A stretch of DNA of 64,000 nucleotides, from NCBI RefSeq assembly GCF_022669015.1, contig NZ_JAKKSL010000001.1, forward strand, positions 726,059 through 790,058, in the 5' to 3' direction. The first letter of the stretch is position 1; each line of letters opens with the position of its first letter. A model generated the notes under the pieces. The model was not told where the DNA came from. It saw only the letters and a list, made by a program, of their open reading frames with translations, and searched no databases. The translations under genes were made by a program, and so were the position numbers. Source of the stretch: Colwellia maritima (GTDB lineage: Bacteria > Pseudomonadota > Gammaproteobacteria > Enterobacterales > Alteromonadaceae). Below, in pieces: positions 39,526-48,681 of the stretch.

Positions 39526-39595
39526 ACAGCTTATATGTTGTTTTTCCATAAAACAGTCTATATACTGTTTTTTATCAATACAGCCTATACATTGT
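39526..39595. promoter_or_regulatory. Three ACAG-N8-YTGT operator-like palindromes spaced exactly 27 bp
   Basis: ACAGCTTATATGTTGT (39526), ACAGTCTATATACTGT (39553) and ACAGCCTATACATTGT (39580) are 16-bp near-palindromes with central TATA/TATAC, each followed by a T run. Starts are 27 bases apart. They end 14 bases before the GTG of the hipB-like gene, so they are likely operators for that HTH protein. Confidence 0.7.
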
Positions 39596-39609
39596 TTTTG
39601 GTGGTTAAC

Positions 39610-39877
39610 GTGCACTACACAATAAATACCCTAGATCAAATCAAACCTATATTAGTCGGATTTAGAAAAACGAATAACCTTTCCCAAAAAAGCGGCCGAA
39701 AAACTTGGTATTAGCCGGCAAAGCTATCAAGCCCTCGAAAGTGCGCCACAAAAAGTAACAATAGAACGCTTATTCAAAGTGCTTTCTATTTTAGGTGTTA
39801 AATTACAGTTTATAGATCATACAAAACCGTTAACCCAACGTTTGACTAATCAAGAGCAACATCAGGATGAATGGTAA
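39610..39877 (+). CDS. HipB-like HTH antitoxin (frameshifted), left hipBA locus
   Basis: An XRE-family helix-turn-helix protein of 88 residues once one A is removed from the run at 39687-39692: 'RKTNNLSQKAAEKLGISRQS' then 'YQALESAPQKVTIERLFKVL' and 'SILGVKLQFIDH'. This resembles HipB-type antitoxins. GTG start at 39610 follows a GGTGG-like site. The stop overlaps the next ATG (TAATG), as in hipBA pairs. Three regularly spaced palindromes lie just upstream. The downstream toxin gene is truncated, so the HTH gene may be an orphan repressor. Confidence 0.65.
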
Positions 39878-39946
39878 TGGCAAAACTTAAGGCAAGGTCA
39901 TTAACCATTTGGATGAACGCAGAGCTTGTTGGCTATTTGCGCACCT
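39877..39946 (+). pseudogene. Truncated HipA-like toxin remnant
   Basis: The ORF overlapping the HTH stop codon starts 'MAKLKARSLTIWMNAELVGY', which is a typical HipA N-terminus (a short basic strand then 'V.MNG..VG'). HipA-like sequence lasts only about 23 codons; beyond it the frame runs antisense into the 3' end of the restriction nuclease gene and stops. Thus the toxin appears to have been cut off by the arrival of, or a deletion next to, the restriction-modification block. Confidence 0.6.
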
Positions 39947-42445
39947 TTAAGGTGTTTGTTTTTTATACACCCACTCAACGTCACCAAACACCTGTATATT
40001 TTCTAATTGATTCAATGTGGTGAGTTTGATTGAGTCAAAAAATCGACGTTGTGGCACGTTTGTTATTGGAGTTTGCAAGGTTAACGGCCTACCTAACTCA
40101 AATAAATAATAAAGCTCATCTGAGCTAGACGCTGTGCCAGACTGCTGTTCAGTAATGGCATAACGGGGCAATAAACTTACCTGTTTAACTGGCCAAAGCT
40201 TGGTTATTTCTTTGAAATGTGAATCTTGTTTTGAGGTAGAAGCCGGCGCTAAATAACGAATTTCTTCAACAACATGCATACCAACGTTGGCATGAAGAGT
40301 GTCAATTGGTGCTTGTTTAGTGTGATACCACTGCGCAGTGCCTTGCTCAAAACCATTAAAGTATTCATCGTTACGTCCTTTTTGAGCACCTAACGCAATA
40401 GTCATGGTTAAGTCAGGATAAAGTACCTGCTTCATGCCGTGATAAGGAATACGTGCTGCTTCTTGTACGTATAGCTGCTCAGCCATATTACTTTTTCCAT
40501 ACGTAACTGATTGCAATGAGCTATTACCTATTTGTTCTTCTAGAAAATTAAACAACCATGTATGGCCGTTTTGTTGATTAGATAGATCTTCTTCGCTTGG
40601 TAATAAAGCAAATGCACCAATACCTATTTCATTAATAGCATCTGCATAAGGGTTAGCTTCAGCTTCTTGATCAAAATAACCAGGATAAAGCGCGAAAGCA
40701 CCAAAGACAGGGCGGCTTTTACTGCACTGTTTTACATCACCCGTAACATCATCCGTAACATCATTCTTACTCGGTTTTTCATTTTTTGCTGACAAATGAA
40801 TCAAAGCATCTCGATAGCGATGCATTTGGTTTATCGCATCGTCAGGCACATGGTCTGTAACATCAGTGTCTGTATCGTCAAAACGATTTTGATCACTTTT
40901 AATACGGTATTTTGCATCAAATAACCAAATAAATTGCTTCTGCTTTTGCTCAACACTGACAGCAGGTATTGTCACCTCTAATACAATATCGGGCACTTGA
41001 TTAACCATATAAGTGCGTATAGGGTTTGATTTTTTACCAAACCTTGGTTCATGGGCTAATCTTGCTGTTACACCATCATTACGCTCAAAATGAAAGGCGC
41101 ATTTTAATCCATCTTTAAATTGGTACTCTAAAAATTCATTTTGCGTAAGTACCACTTTTTTTGATGTTTGCTCAAAACCAAGCTGCTCTAGAATTTGCTT
41201 AATACACAAAAAACACCAGATTTCATAAATATCAGCCACTGACTTAATCGACAAGCTAGACTGATCACCAAATACGTCTAAATAGAATTTCAACTCTTGC
41301 CATACGCGATATACCGCGCTGTAGCCCGTTTTTTGCTGCAATACCAACGACTCACGATTAAGCCCTGCATACTTGCCAACCTCTTTAATAAAGCTTTGAT
41401 CTAACACTTTTTGTAGTGGTTTTTGCCAATTGTTCAGCTCATTTAAAAATGCAACTGATAATTTTTGCTTATCAGGTACTTGGTTACTCAGCCGTAAACG
41501 TTGTTCTAGGCTCGCCAATTGTTGTTTACTTTTCGTTACCGCCATTTTAATAAAACGGTTTTCAAAAGTATCAACACTTAGCTGTTTTTTATCAATACGG
41601 TAATGTTTATCAAATTGACCATTAGCAAAATCTTGCTTAACGCGCTCGCCTAATTTATAGGGAACACGCCCTTTTAATTTGGCTACTTTAACGTGTGCAA
41701 CTTTTGGTTGTAAACGGCTATGTGGTGCTTGGCAAATAACTTTTAAGCCCTGCTCAAAACGCGTTCGCAATTGGCTAAAATTTGCCAACCACATTAATGG
41801 AAAGTTACCGCGAGTATTACCTTTGCTAGCATCTTGTTCTGTTTTTTCAACTAAGCTGAAACGCCACAACGGAAAAGTGTGATCAATGGTTTGATACATA
41901 ACGGGTAAGTCTTGATGCAGTGCCATTTTGGTCGGTAATATTTCAAAAGACGTATTTTGAATAACATTGTTAACAGTGCTGTTGCCGACACATTGATACG
42001 ACAAAGGTAGGCGAATCCAACCAACATTATTACCCGTATTGATGCTACCTGTGAGGCGGGCATTTATGCCTTCTTCGCTAGGACTAAAGATAAAAGATTC
42101 ACACACACTTTGAGAGCGATGAGTCAATTGTGCAGATTCGACCGCTTTTAAAAATATCCACTCAAACTGATACAGCGTATTTTCAAAAAAAAGCGGCTCA
42201 AGTAAAGTTATTTGATTATTGTTTATCAGTTGGTGTTCAGTAAGATTTAAGCTCACTTGCCCGTCAGCATAAACGCTAGGTCTTTCAGTAAGCGTTAATG
42301 GCGGCATTAACTTAACACTATATTCTTCACTTGCGCTACGGCGATTAAGCAAGGTTTGTGCTAATACCTGTTGCCTTTTTTCAATAGAGGCGGCCTTAAC
42401 AGTAAAAAGATAATCTGCTGTTTTTATTCGTAATAGTTCAGGCAT
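39947..42445 (-). CDS. DUF2357 / PD-(D/E)XK restriction nuclease (LlaJI R2 / McrC-like subunit)
   Basis: An 832-residue protein. The N-terminal half is DUF2357-like ('EPLFFENTLYQFEWIFLKAV', 'LTGSINTGNNVGWIRLPLSY', 'FEILPTKMALHQDLP', 'QTIDHTFPLWRFSLVEKT'). The middle has a DUF524/PDDEXK_7 nuclease core: 'VNQVPDIVLEV' near residue 483 and 'FIWLFDAKYRIK' near 508 give the D...DxK catalytic pattern. The C-terminal third is not assigned. By context it is the cleavage subunit driven by the McrB-like GTPase encoded just upstream (30-base gap). It is larger than classical McrC. The frame is intact; its 3' end abuts the truncated hipA. Confidence 0.82.
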   Translation of the reverse strand: MPELLRIKTADYLFTVKAASIEKRQQVLAQTLLNRRSASEEYSVKLMPPLTLTERPSVYADGQVSLNLTEHQLINNNQITLLEPLFFENTLYQFEWIFLKAVESAQLTHRSQSVCESFIFSPSEEGINARLTGSINTGNNVGWIRLPLSYQCVGNSTVNNVIQNTSFEILPTKMALHQDLPVMYQTIDHTFPLWRFSLVEKTEQDASKGNTRGNFPLMWLANFSQLRTRFEQGLKVICQAPHSRLQPKVAHVKVAKLKGRVPYKLGERVKQDFANGQFDKHYRIDKKQLSVDTFENRFIKMAVTKSKQQLASLEQRLRLSNQVPDKQKLSVAFLNELNNWQKPLQKVLDQSFIKEVGKYAGLNRESLVLQQKTGYSAVYRVWQELKFYLDVFGDQSSLSIKSVADIYEIWCFLCIKQILEQLGFEQTSKKVVLTQNEFLEYQFKDGLKCAFHFERNDGVTARLAHEPRFGKKSNPIRTYMVNQVPDIVLEVTIPAVSVEQKQKQFIWLFDAKYRIKSDQNRFDDTDTDVTDHVPDDAINQMHRYRDALIHLSAKNEKPSKNDVTDDVTGDVKQCSKSRPVFGAFALYPGYFDQEAEANPYADAINEIGIGAFALLPSEEDLSNQQNGHTWLFNFLEEQIGNSSLQSVTYGKSNMAEQLYVQEAARIPYHGMKQVLYPDLTMTIALGAQKGRNDEYFNGFEQGTAQWYHTKQAPIDTLHANVGMHVVEEIRYLAPASTSKQDSHFKEITKLWPVKQVSLLPRYAITEQQSGTASSSDELYYLFELGRPLTLQTPITNVPQRRFFDSIKLTTLNQLENIQVFGDVEWVYKKQTP

Positions 42446-42475
42446 TATTTACGGTTCCTTGTATAAGCTCAGCGC

Positions 42476-44225
42476 TTAAGGCCAGAAACTAGTGAAGCTT
42501 GCATTACTTAAACGTGTTTGCATCCACGTTATTTTAGCTTTGCTGCGACAGCCTATGCGAATCACTTTGGCAGCATCATCTGCACCCTCTTTTTGCTCAC
42601 GGAACAAATCAGGACGAGCCGTAGCAGACTCTTTTTCTTGGTGCCAAATATCACTAAGTTGATCTTCTGCTAATACTTTCTCAAGCTGTTCTATTAAGGA
42701 TGGTTCGTTGCCTAACTTATCTATATCGCCTTCAATGCGCGGTAATACCTTACACATTAAAAAATCATCCCAAACAGCTTTAAGTGTTGGTTCATCTTGT
42801 GGATTGGCACTAATAACAGCCAACAACAATTCATTTAAGGCACGATACGCTAATTGAAATGGGGTATTGGCGAGTACTTCGTTAACCGCAGTAAGAAAAT
42901 TAATACTTCGTTGCTTGACACTATCCACGGTATTAGTTAGATGTTCTTTTTTAGCGTGCGAATAAATTGGGAATCTTAAAGTTTTATCTTTGTTTTCAGG
43001 GCTGAAAAATTGATTGTAATCATTCGGGAAAAATTCACCAAAATCAAAAGTAAGCGCGCGATCAATTACTTTACGTGAAAAACCATGCGTGGTTTCATCC
43101 ATGTTTACCGTACCCGCCACCATTAAGTTAAACGGAATACTTAAGCCGAATTTGCAAATAAGCGACCATAAGCCGTCATACTTTGATTCTTCAAAACCAA
43201 GGCTATTACGTAGTTGTGTGTTATACGCTGTATCAATATTCCCATCTTTGTCTTTAAGTGATAAAACTGAAGGTTTTAATAGCGGATCACAGCGGTAAGT
43301 AAACAAATCATCGTTCCAACACCATTCTCGGGTTTCAAGTACTGATAAATAATCGGCAAAATACTGTTCAACTGGCGCAAGGTTCATTTCATCTAAACAT
43401 AACCAATAAGGTAACAAGCCGTTAAGTGACTCGCCATCACCATTTACGACCAAGCATTTGCCTTGTTCATCAATATTTTGCGCAGTAATTGTTAAACCAC
43501 TGTCGGCAATACCGCGCCACGCTTTACCGATAAATTGCAATACATCGGTAGTAACGTATTCGGCATTACCTTTTAATCTTGAGATATAGCCTAATAAATC
43601 ACTGGGTTCATGCCAATCGGGTCTTACTGAGGTTAAGCAATAAGTTTTATTAAACTGGTTTGTTGCTTTTGCTTGTTCACGTACAAAACGCGTTTTACCT
43701 GTGCCTGAAATACCCGAGGAGGAGGAAAGGTTTGGACAAGTAACTTATACCTGAAGAATTAAAATTCCTATTATTATTTTGCTGCTGCGAATCTAGTACT
43801 GTTTGGGTTACTAAGTTATTCGTTTTTCCTCTAGTGGGAAATAAATCTAAAAGTTTCCCATATGCGCTATCAGCGTCAGTGATAGATAAGAATATCTCAT
43901 CTCCCTTTCTAAAAAAGCAACCTATTTTTCCAGGCTTTATGTCTGAATTTGAAGTCTCATCACCAATATGTTTTTTTAATATTGGGCCTGTTAAAGATAA
44001 CCGGTGCTCAGATTTAGATGGTGGTTTACCGTATGTTAAATCAACTTGTTCGCCGCTTGAAATGTATGTTAAGTGAATAGTTTCACTTATATCAGGATTA
44101 ACGCTAAAATCTCTATTGGGGAAAAAAATAACCCTAGCATCAACAGGAACAAGACAAAACCCACCTGCACCTCGAAGACCTAACTCATTACTATTGAAGC
44201 GATGAATCCATACTAATTCAGACAT
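42476..44225 (-). CDS. McrB-like AAA+ GTPase restriction subunit (LlaJI R1-like; frameshifted)
   Basis: Motor/recognition subunit of a McrBC-type restriction enzyme, about 582 residues after repair. The N-terminal ~160 residues ('MSELVWIHRFNSNELGLRGA') form a separate domain, likely the DNA-binding part. The frame breaks in CCTCCTCCTCGGG (plus strand ~43710-43725); removing one G joins 'SKPFLLL' to the Walker A 'GISGTGKTRFVREQA' (~169). Walker B is 'YWLCLDEMNLAPVEQYFADY' (~275), and 'AGTVNMDETTHGFSRKVIDR' (~375) matches the McrB 'MNTAD..' sensor region. It lies 14 bases after methyltransferase 2 and 30 bases before the nuclease, all minus strand. Confidence 0.82.
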
Positions 44226-44238
44226 TTTTAATTTCCTT

Positions 44239-45443
44239 TTATAATATTTTACTTAATGCTTTTGCTACTTTCATTGCAAATAGCGGAGGAACAGCATTCC
44301 CGATCATTTTGTATCCTGCGCCATTTCCACCTAAAAATTCAAAATCATCATCAAAAGTTTGCAGTCGTGCCGCTTCCCTTACCGTAATACTTCTTGCTTG
44401 TTCGGGATCTGGATGAATATGTCTCAAACCATCTTTATAGAGATGGGCGGGTATTGTATTGCTTGGTAAGTCAGCACGAAGAACGTGATATTTGTGAACT
44501 GCCGATATTTTCCCTGTTTTTTCTGTATAAAGTGCCTTTAAAGCATCAGCATGTATATATTTATTTTGTTTAGTTTTTATATCCATTGCCAATAACTTAA
44601 ATATCTCTACATCTCTCAGGTTATGATAGCGAGGTTCATGACAGGTAAGATCTTTAATATTTTCTTTTTTGTGAACAAAATGAGAACGACGCTTCTCAGG
44701 CTCCTTGAGCGGATATATTTTTGGGAGTCCCCGGAGTGCATTTTCAACTGTAGATTTTTCAATAACTTTAAAGCTATTTAAATGATTATAAAACTCTTTC
44801 ATTTTACTTTCACAATTAGAAAAATCTGATTTTTTTAAAGCTATAATAATCAACCTTAATCGCTTTTGAGGTATGCCAAAATCAGATGTGTCGAATAAAG
44901 CATCTGCCTTTAAGTTGGTCGTTATATAATAACCACCGCATTAAATGCTCCCGTAACCCTATCAACAATTGAAACTCCACCAGGACTGGCACTTAACATA
45001 CCCTGAACATTTTCAAAAATACATACTTTAGGTTGAAATGTCTTCACCACATTTATGTAAGACTCAAATAAATAATTACGATAATCATCATGCATGCCAT
45101 TCTTATCGCGAATTCTTCCTGCTACTGAATATGCTTGGCAAGGTGGTCCGCCAATCACAACATCAACAGTTGCGTTACCAACTAGCTGTTTAAGTCCAAC
45201 GGAAGAAGTATAGCCATCAAGATCTTCAAAACCATTGATTAATTCATTAATTTTTTGTATGTCAAAATGTATAATACGTTCTTCTGCATCTTGGTAGTGC
45301 CATTTATCCTTTAATCGTTTTCTTAGCGTTTGTACTGCATTTTTATCCCACTCAACCCCTGCAAGCATATTAAAAAATTGTGTTTGTTTAAAACCATCAG
45401 TTAAACCGCCACATCCGGCAAATAAATCAATAGTATTAAACAT
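44239..45443 (-). CDS. C5-cytosine DNA methyltransferase 2 (frameshifted)
   Basis: Methylates cytosine C5 in the cognate site of the local restriction system. Motif I 'TIDLFAGCGGLTDGF', motif IV 'VVIGGPPCQAYSVAGR' (catalytic Cys102), motif VI 'VCIFENVQGM', motif VIII 'DFGIPQKRLRLIIIA' and motif X 'GNAVPPLFAMKVAKAL' are present in order, with a target-recognition region between VIII and IX. The frame breaks near 44930 (GCGGTGGTTAT); adding one G gives 'FNAVGYYITTNLKADALFDT'. About 401 residues. The start overlaps methyltransferase 1 by eight bases. It is different in sequence from methyltransferase 1, as expected if each modifies one strand of an asymmetric site. Confidence 0.9.
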
Positions 45444-46503
45444 TATTGTTCTCTTGCTGAATTATCTGCCGGCCTAAAGCAAACCCAAGCAGTGGTGGTA
45501 CAGCATTACCTATCTGCTTATACTGTTGAGTTTTTGGGCCTACAAATTCAAATATATCGGGAAATGACTGTAACCTCGCATTTTCTCTCGCTGATGGAAC
45601 TCGATCCCACTTATAATGAAAATGATTACGATGTCCTGTATCAATAGTCTTTGATGGTTTTTTGCTATGGTATCTTGTCCAGGCTTCATTAAATTTACGG
45701 GAATCTCCGACTCCAGGAGGTAAATCTTTATGGTTGCCACCTTCAGGAACTTGCTTGATCACAGAAACAACAAGATCTGTATGTTTTGTCCCTACATGGT
45801 TCATTAGTAATTTTGCACCTTTTCTCATTTTGCGTTGATATTCGCTTTGAGGTGGGTTCTGATACTCGGACTTCTCCGCTCCTAAGTCATTAAGTAAACT
45901 AGGTAAATCACTAATCGCTTGCTCACAAGTAATGTATGTATCTGATGAGTGACTATGTTCAGGAAACGTGAATGTGTTTTCACCTAAAACACCCACGAAG
46001 AACATTCTTTTTCTAATTTGCGGAATGCCATAATCAGGCGCATACATTAGTTTTTCTGATGCTGCATATCCAAGCCTTTTAAACTCATCTAAAATGGCTG
46101 TTCGGGCACGACCATTATATAAATTAGCAATACCTGGAACATTCTCTATGACTATATATTTGGGTTTTAGACGCTCGGCAAGTTTAAATACTGAGTAAAA
46201 TAACTTATTACGTATATCATTTTCATTGCGAGATCCTGTCAAAGAAAAGCCTTGGCAAGGCGGTCCTGCGACAATAACTTCTACCTTACGCTTCTTAATT
46301 ACCTCAACAATAACATCAATACTCTCTGGTTCTGATAAATCTAGCTGTAAAGGAGCTGCGTGTGGGTGATTATGTGTAAATGTTTTCAAGGCAGGGGCAT
46401 CTATATCAACTCCTGTAATACATTCAAATCCTGCCAATTCAAAACCATATGACAAGCCTCCGCAACCAGAGAATAAATCAACTAAATATTTTTTATCTTT
46501 CAT
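45436..46503 (-). CDS. C5-cytosine DNA methyltransferase 1
   Basis: A 355-residue C5-cytosine methyltransferase with all blocks: motif I 'LVDLFSGCGGLSYGFELAGF', IV 'VIVAGPPCQGFSLTGSR' (catalytic Cys83), VI 'YIVIENVPGI', VIII 'PDYGIPQIRKRMFFVGV', IX 'RENARLQSFPDIFEF' and X 'QIGNAVPPLLGFALGRQI'. First gene of the four-gene minus-strand operon M1-M2-GTPase-nuclease. Frame is intact. About 270 non-coding bases separate it from hipA; they should hold the operon promoter. Confidence 0.95.
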   Translation of the reverse strand: MKDKKYLVDLFSGCGGLSYGFELAGFECITGVDIDAPALKTFTHNHPHAAPLQLDLSEPESIDVIVEVIKKRKVEVIVAGPPCQGFSLTGSRNENDIRNKLFYSVFKLAERLKPKYIVIENVPGIANLYNGRARTAILDEFKRLGYAASEKLMYAPDYGIPQIRKRMFFVGVLGENTFTFPEHSHSSDTYITCEQAISDLPSLLNDLGAEKSEYQNPPQSEYQRKMRKGAKLLMNHVGTKHTDLVVSVIKQVPEGGNHKDLPPGVGDSRKFNEAWTRYHSKKPSKTIDTGHRNHFHYKWDRVPSARENARLQSFPDIFEFVGPKTQQYKQIGNAVPPLLGFALGRQIIQQENNNV

Positions 46504-46770
46504 TACTTATTATTACTACTAAAATTCTTGATGAAAAGTTTTTGGGTACTATGTTTTTCACATTCAGTCGCCCAATTAATATGTCTTTGTTTGATTACTT
46601 AGCGTTCTCGACACATTAGCTATCGATTTAAGCGCGTTAAGCTAAATGAAGCATGGTATCAACTGGTGATAAATGAGCAAGTTAATTTAATAATCTTTAC
46701 TGTTTGCGTTCAACCGAACAGCTAGTATGATTTTTAATTAGTGATGTTTCTCAAGCGAGTTGTTGAGTTG

Positions 46771-48096
46771 CTAAAATGCGTGTTTAGCAACTGAATCCAT
46801 TTCTAATGTCTCATCGAATAAGTCATTAGCCTGTTGTGTCACCAACGCTTTTAATTCTTTAATAATCAATAAGCTTAGCTTATCCAACGTAAACTCATCA
46901 AAATTTATGTTATCTATTGTCTTTATGATAAGCGTTGATAAATTTGCTGTTCTTTTCTTCAAAAAACTAAATGAGATACCTGCTTCATCAGCAAGTGATA
47001 ATAAATCGTAGGCGGTGATGCTCGTAATATTAAAATTATCGCCAATTGCCATTGCTAATGAGGTATCTATTTTTTGGTTTTTGGTTGCTTCATAGGTGAC
47101 AGAAACAAGATCATAAAATGGCGTGATAGTTATCCCGCTAGCGCCGACAAAAAAGCTAACATTTTTACCGTGGGCATCACTATTGCCAATAATTAAGTTA
47201 AATATCATCCAATCGATTAGGCTTTGTATCGCTGTGGCCGGAACTGAGCACGTTTTGGCGAATTCATATATTTTATTAAAGCTCACACCATCTCGAATAT
47301 GCTGAACATGCTCACCGCCAAAGTTGTGTTCATATTTATATTCAGGAGGCATATCTAATGCTTGGCATGCATCAATGATATGGCGCTTTTTAACCCTTGT
47401 CGGTGTAATTTTTCTGTCAAACCGTTCAACAATCAAAGTATCATGTTCGCCAAGTTTTCTGTAGGAAACATTAGCGACTTTTAAACCAACCTTTTTAGCT
47501 AATTTCATACAGAATAGCTCATTGACCACAATAGTTTTGTACTTTTGGGAAGCAAACTTTAAAATGTGTGTACTTGAGTAATTTCCGTTTGCCAACATGA
47601 ATTTATTATTGGAATTGATCAATACATTCAACTTATTTTGAACCCCGCCGACAGATAAACGATACTTTCCATCCCAAGTGATCAATGCTTGAATATTATT
47701 TGACGATAGCTTTTGAATTAACTCTTGTTCTTTAACTTCACGAAGTATTGTTTCTTCCTCTTGATATTTAATATCAGAAAAAGACAAAATTCCCGCAGTG
47801 TCCATGCCTATTGTAATAAGAATTGCGTATAAATTATTTTTGGATAGATTTTGACTTGCTAATAAAAGATCAAAAGCATCCCCCTCTGGAAATAAATTTC
47901 TCAAGAAGTTAATAACTGTTTGGGAAGATAGTTCCGTATCAAATGGAATGCACGGTGAAATAGGAAATCGATTGGCTTTCCAAAAATCATCATACAAAAA
48001 AGTGCATTTTCCCGATTCAATAAACGCGAGCGTACCAACTTTTTCAGATTGACTAAATATGGATATTGAAGGAAATGAACTAGAGCCACTCATCAT
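46771..48096 (-). CDS. hipA: HipA-family serine/threonine kinase toxin
   Basis: Toxin kinase of a type II toxin-antitoxin pair; E. coli HipA phosphorylates glutamyl-tRNA synthetase and induces dormancy. 'RNLFPEGDAFDLLLASQ' is the N-terminal HipA region, 'YRLSVGGVQNKLNVLI' the Gly-rich ATP loop, 'FCMKLAKKVGL' and 'LIVERFDRKI' the core, and 'MIFNLIIGNSDAHGKNVSFF' the catalytic loop with the conserved Asp near 308, then 'ITPFYDLVSVTYE'. Length 441 is normal and the frame intact. The start overlaps the hipB stop by 17 bases. Three HipB-type operators sit upstream. Confidence 0.92.
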   Translation of the reverse strand: MMSGSSSFPSISIFSQSEKVGTLAFIESGKCTFLYDDFWKANRFPISPCIPFDTELSSQTVINFLRNLFPEGDAFDLLLASQNLSKNNLYAILITIGMDTAGILSFSDIKYQEEETILREVKEQELIQKLSSNNIQALITWDGKYRLSVGGVQNKLNVLINSNNKFMLANGNYSSTHILKFASQKYKTIVVNELFCMKLAKKVGLKVANVSYRKLGEHDTLIVERFDRKITPTRVKKRHIIDACQALDMPPEYKYEHNFGGEHVQHIRDGVSFNKIYEFAKTCSVPATAIQSLIDWMIFNLIIGNSDAHGKNVSFFVGASGITITPFYDLVSVTYEATKNQKIDTSLAMAIGDNFNITSITAYDLLSLADEAGISFSFLKKRTANLSTLIIKTIDNINFDEFTLDKLSLLIIKELKALVTQQANDLFDETLEMDSVAKHAF

Positions 48097-48367
48097 CTAT
48101 CTCCTTCTTATCTAAAGCACTTTGATTTTCAAACCATAGTGATATTCCTAATTGGGTCAAAACTTTAAATAAGGTGACTAGTTTTACTGAATCCATGCCT
48201 AATTCAATGTTATTGAGGGCTTGTTTTGATACACCACACAGGCTAGCTGCATTTTCAATCGTCATATCTAAAGACGTTCTTTTGAATCGAACAAACTCTC
48301 CTAACCGTACCATATTGACGGGAAGATCATTGTTCGGTGCTTTTGTCGCAATTATACGTTTTGCCAT
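48080..48367 (-). CDS. hipB: HipB-like XRE antitoxin/repressor
   Basis: A 95-residue helix-turn-helix protein: 'LGEFVRFKRTSLDMTIENAA' and 'SLCGVSKQALNNIELGMDSV' are the HTH, followed by 'LVTLFKVLTQLGISLWFENQ', which resembles the HipB dimer strand. It should neutralise HipA and repress the pair. It precedes and overlaps hipA. Upstream are three copies of ATCCT-N8-AGGAT, close to the E. coli HipB operator TATCC-N8-GGATA. Confidence 0.9.
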   Translation of the reverse strand: MAKRIIATKAPNNDLPVNMVRLGEFVRFKRTSLDMTIENAASLCGVSKQALNNIELGMDSVKLVTLFKVLTQLGISLWFENQSALDKKEIDDEWL

Positions 48368-48375
48368 AATTATTA

Positions 48376-48492
48376 ATCCTATTTAAGTAGGATTAATATA
48401 TAGCATAATGTGCAGCTAGGCAATAATCCTGATAAAGTAGGATTATACAGTGTTTCAAAGTATATTGATATTAAATCCTATTACCATAGGAT
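48376..48492. promoter_or_regulatory. Three HipB-type operators (ATCCT-N8-AGGAT) spaced about 50 bp
   Basis: Perfect inverted pentamers at 48376-48393, 48426-48443 and 48475-48492. The form matches the known HipB operator (TATCC-N8-GGATA) and the first copy lies nine bases from the hipB start codon. The spacing (50 and 49 bases) places them close to the same helical face. Confidence 0.85.
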
Positions 48493-48572
48493 TTAATGAT
48501 AAGACTTTAATGTATTTGAAAGTCTTAGTATTAGCTGTTCAGCATTTATTTGCACTAAAAAACACCATATGT

Positions 48573-48630
48573 CACACTTTTGTGCGCATTAAAGTGTGAA
48601 TATATTACATTTTATTGCGCATTAAAGTGT
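48573..48630 (+). repeat. Direct repeat GCGCATTAAAGTGT (two copies) with a CACACTTT/AAAGTGTG palindrome
   Basis: GCGCATTAAAGTGT occurs at 48584-48597 and 48617-48630, 33 bases apart. The first is part of an inverted repeat CACACTTT...AAAGTGTG (48573-48598). They sit 50-110 bases ahead of the DUF4143 ATPase start, so they may be operator sites for it. Confidence 0.6.
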
Positions 48631-48681
48631 TGTTTACTATACTCTGTTACTATAATTTTATTTGTTTATACGGTGGTTAAC

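Larger units (their letters stand above)
39068..39609. other. Repeat-rich non-coding region before the degraded hipBA locus
   Basis: 540 AT-rich bases with no gene but many inverted repeats: a nested hairpin (39109-39170), a stem AGTGTTTA/TAAACACT (39189-39213), a GTGCTTGAGCAC palindrome (39427-39438), and three regularly spaced operator-like palindromes (39526-39595). It probably combines island-border sequence with the promoter of the left hipB-like gene. Confidence 0.6.

Noticed and set aside
39553..39568. ACAGTCTATATACTGT as an SOS box
   Set aside because: LexA sites read CTGT-N8-ACAG; this has the half-sites in the opposite orientation and belongs to a set of three identical-form repeats.
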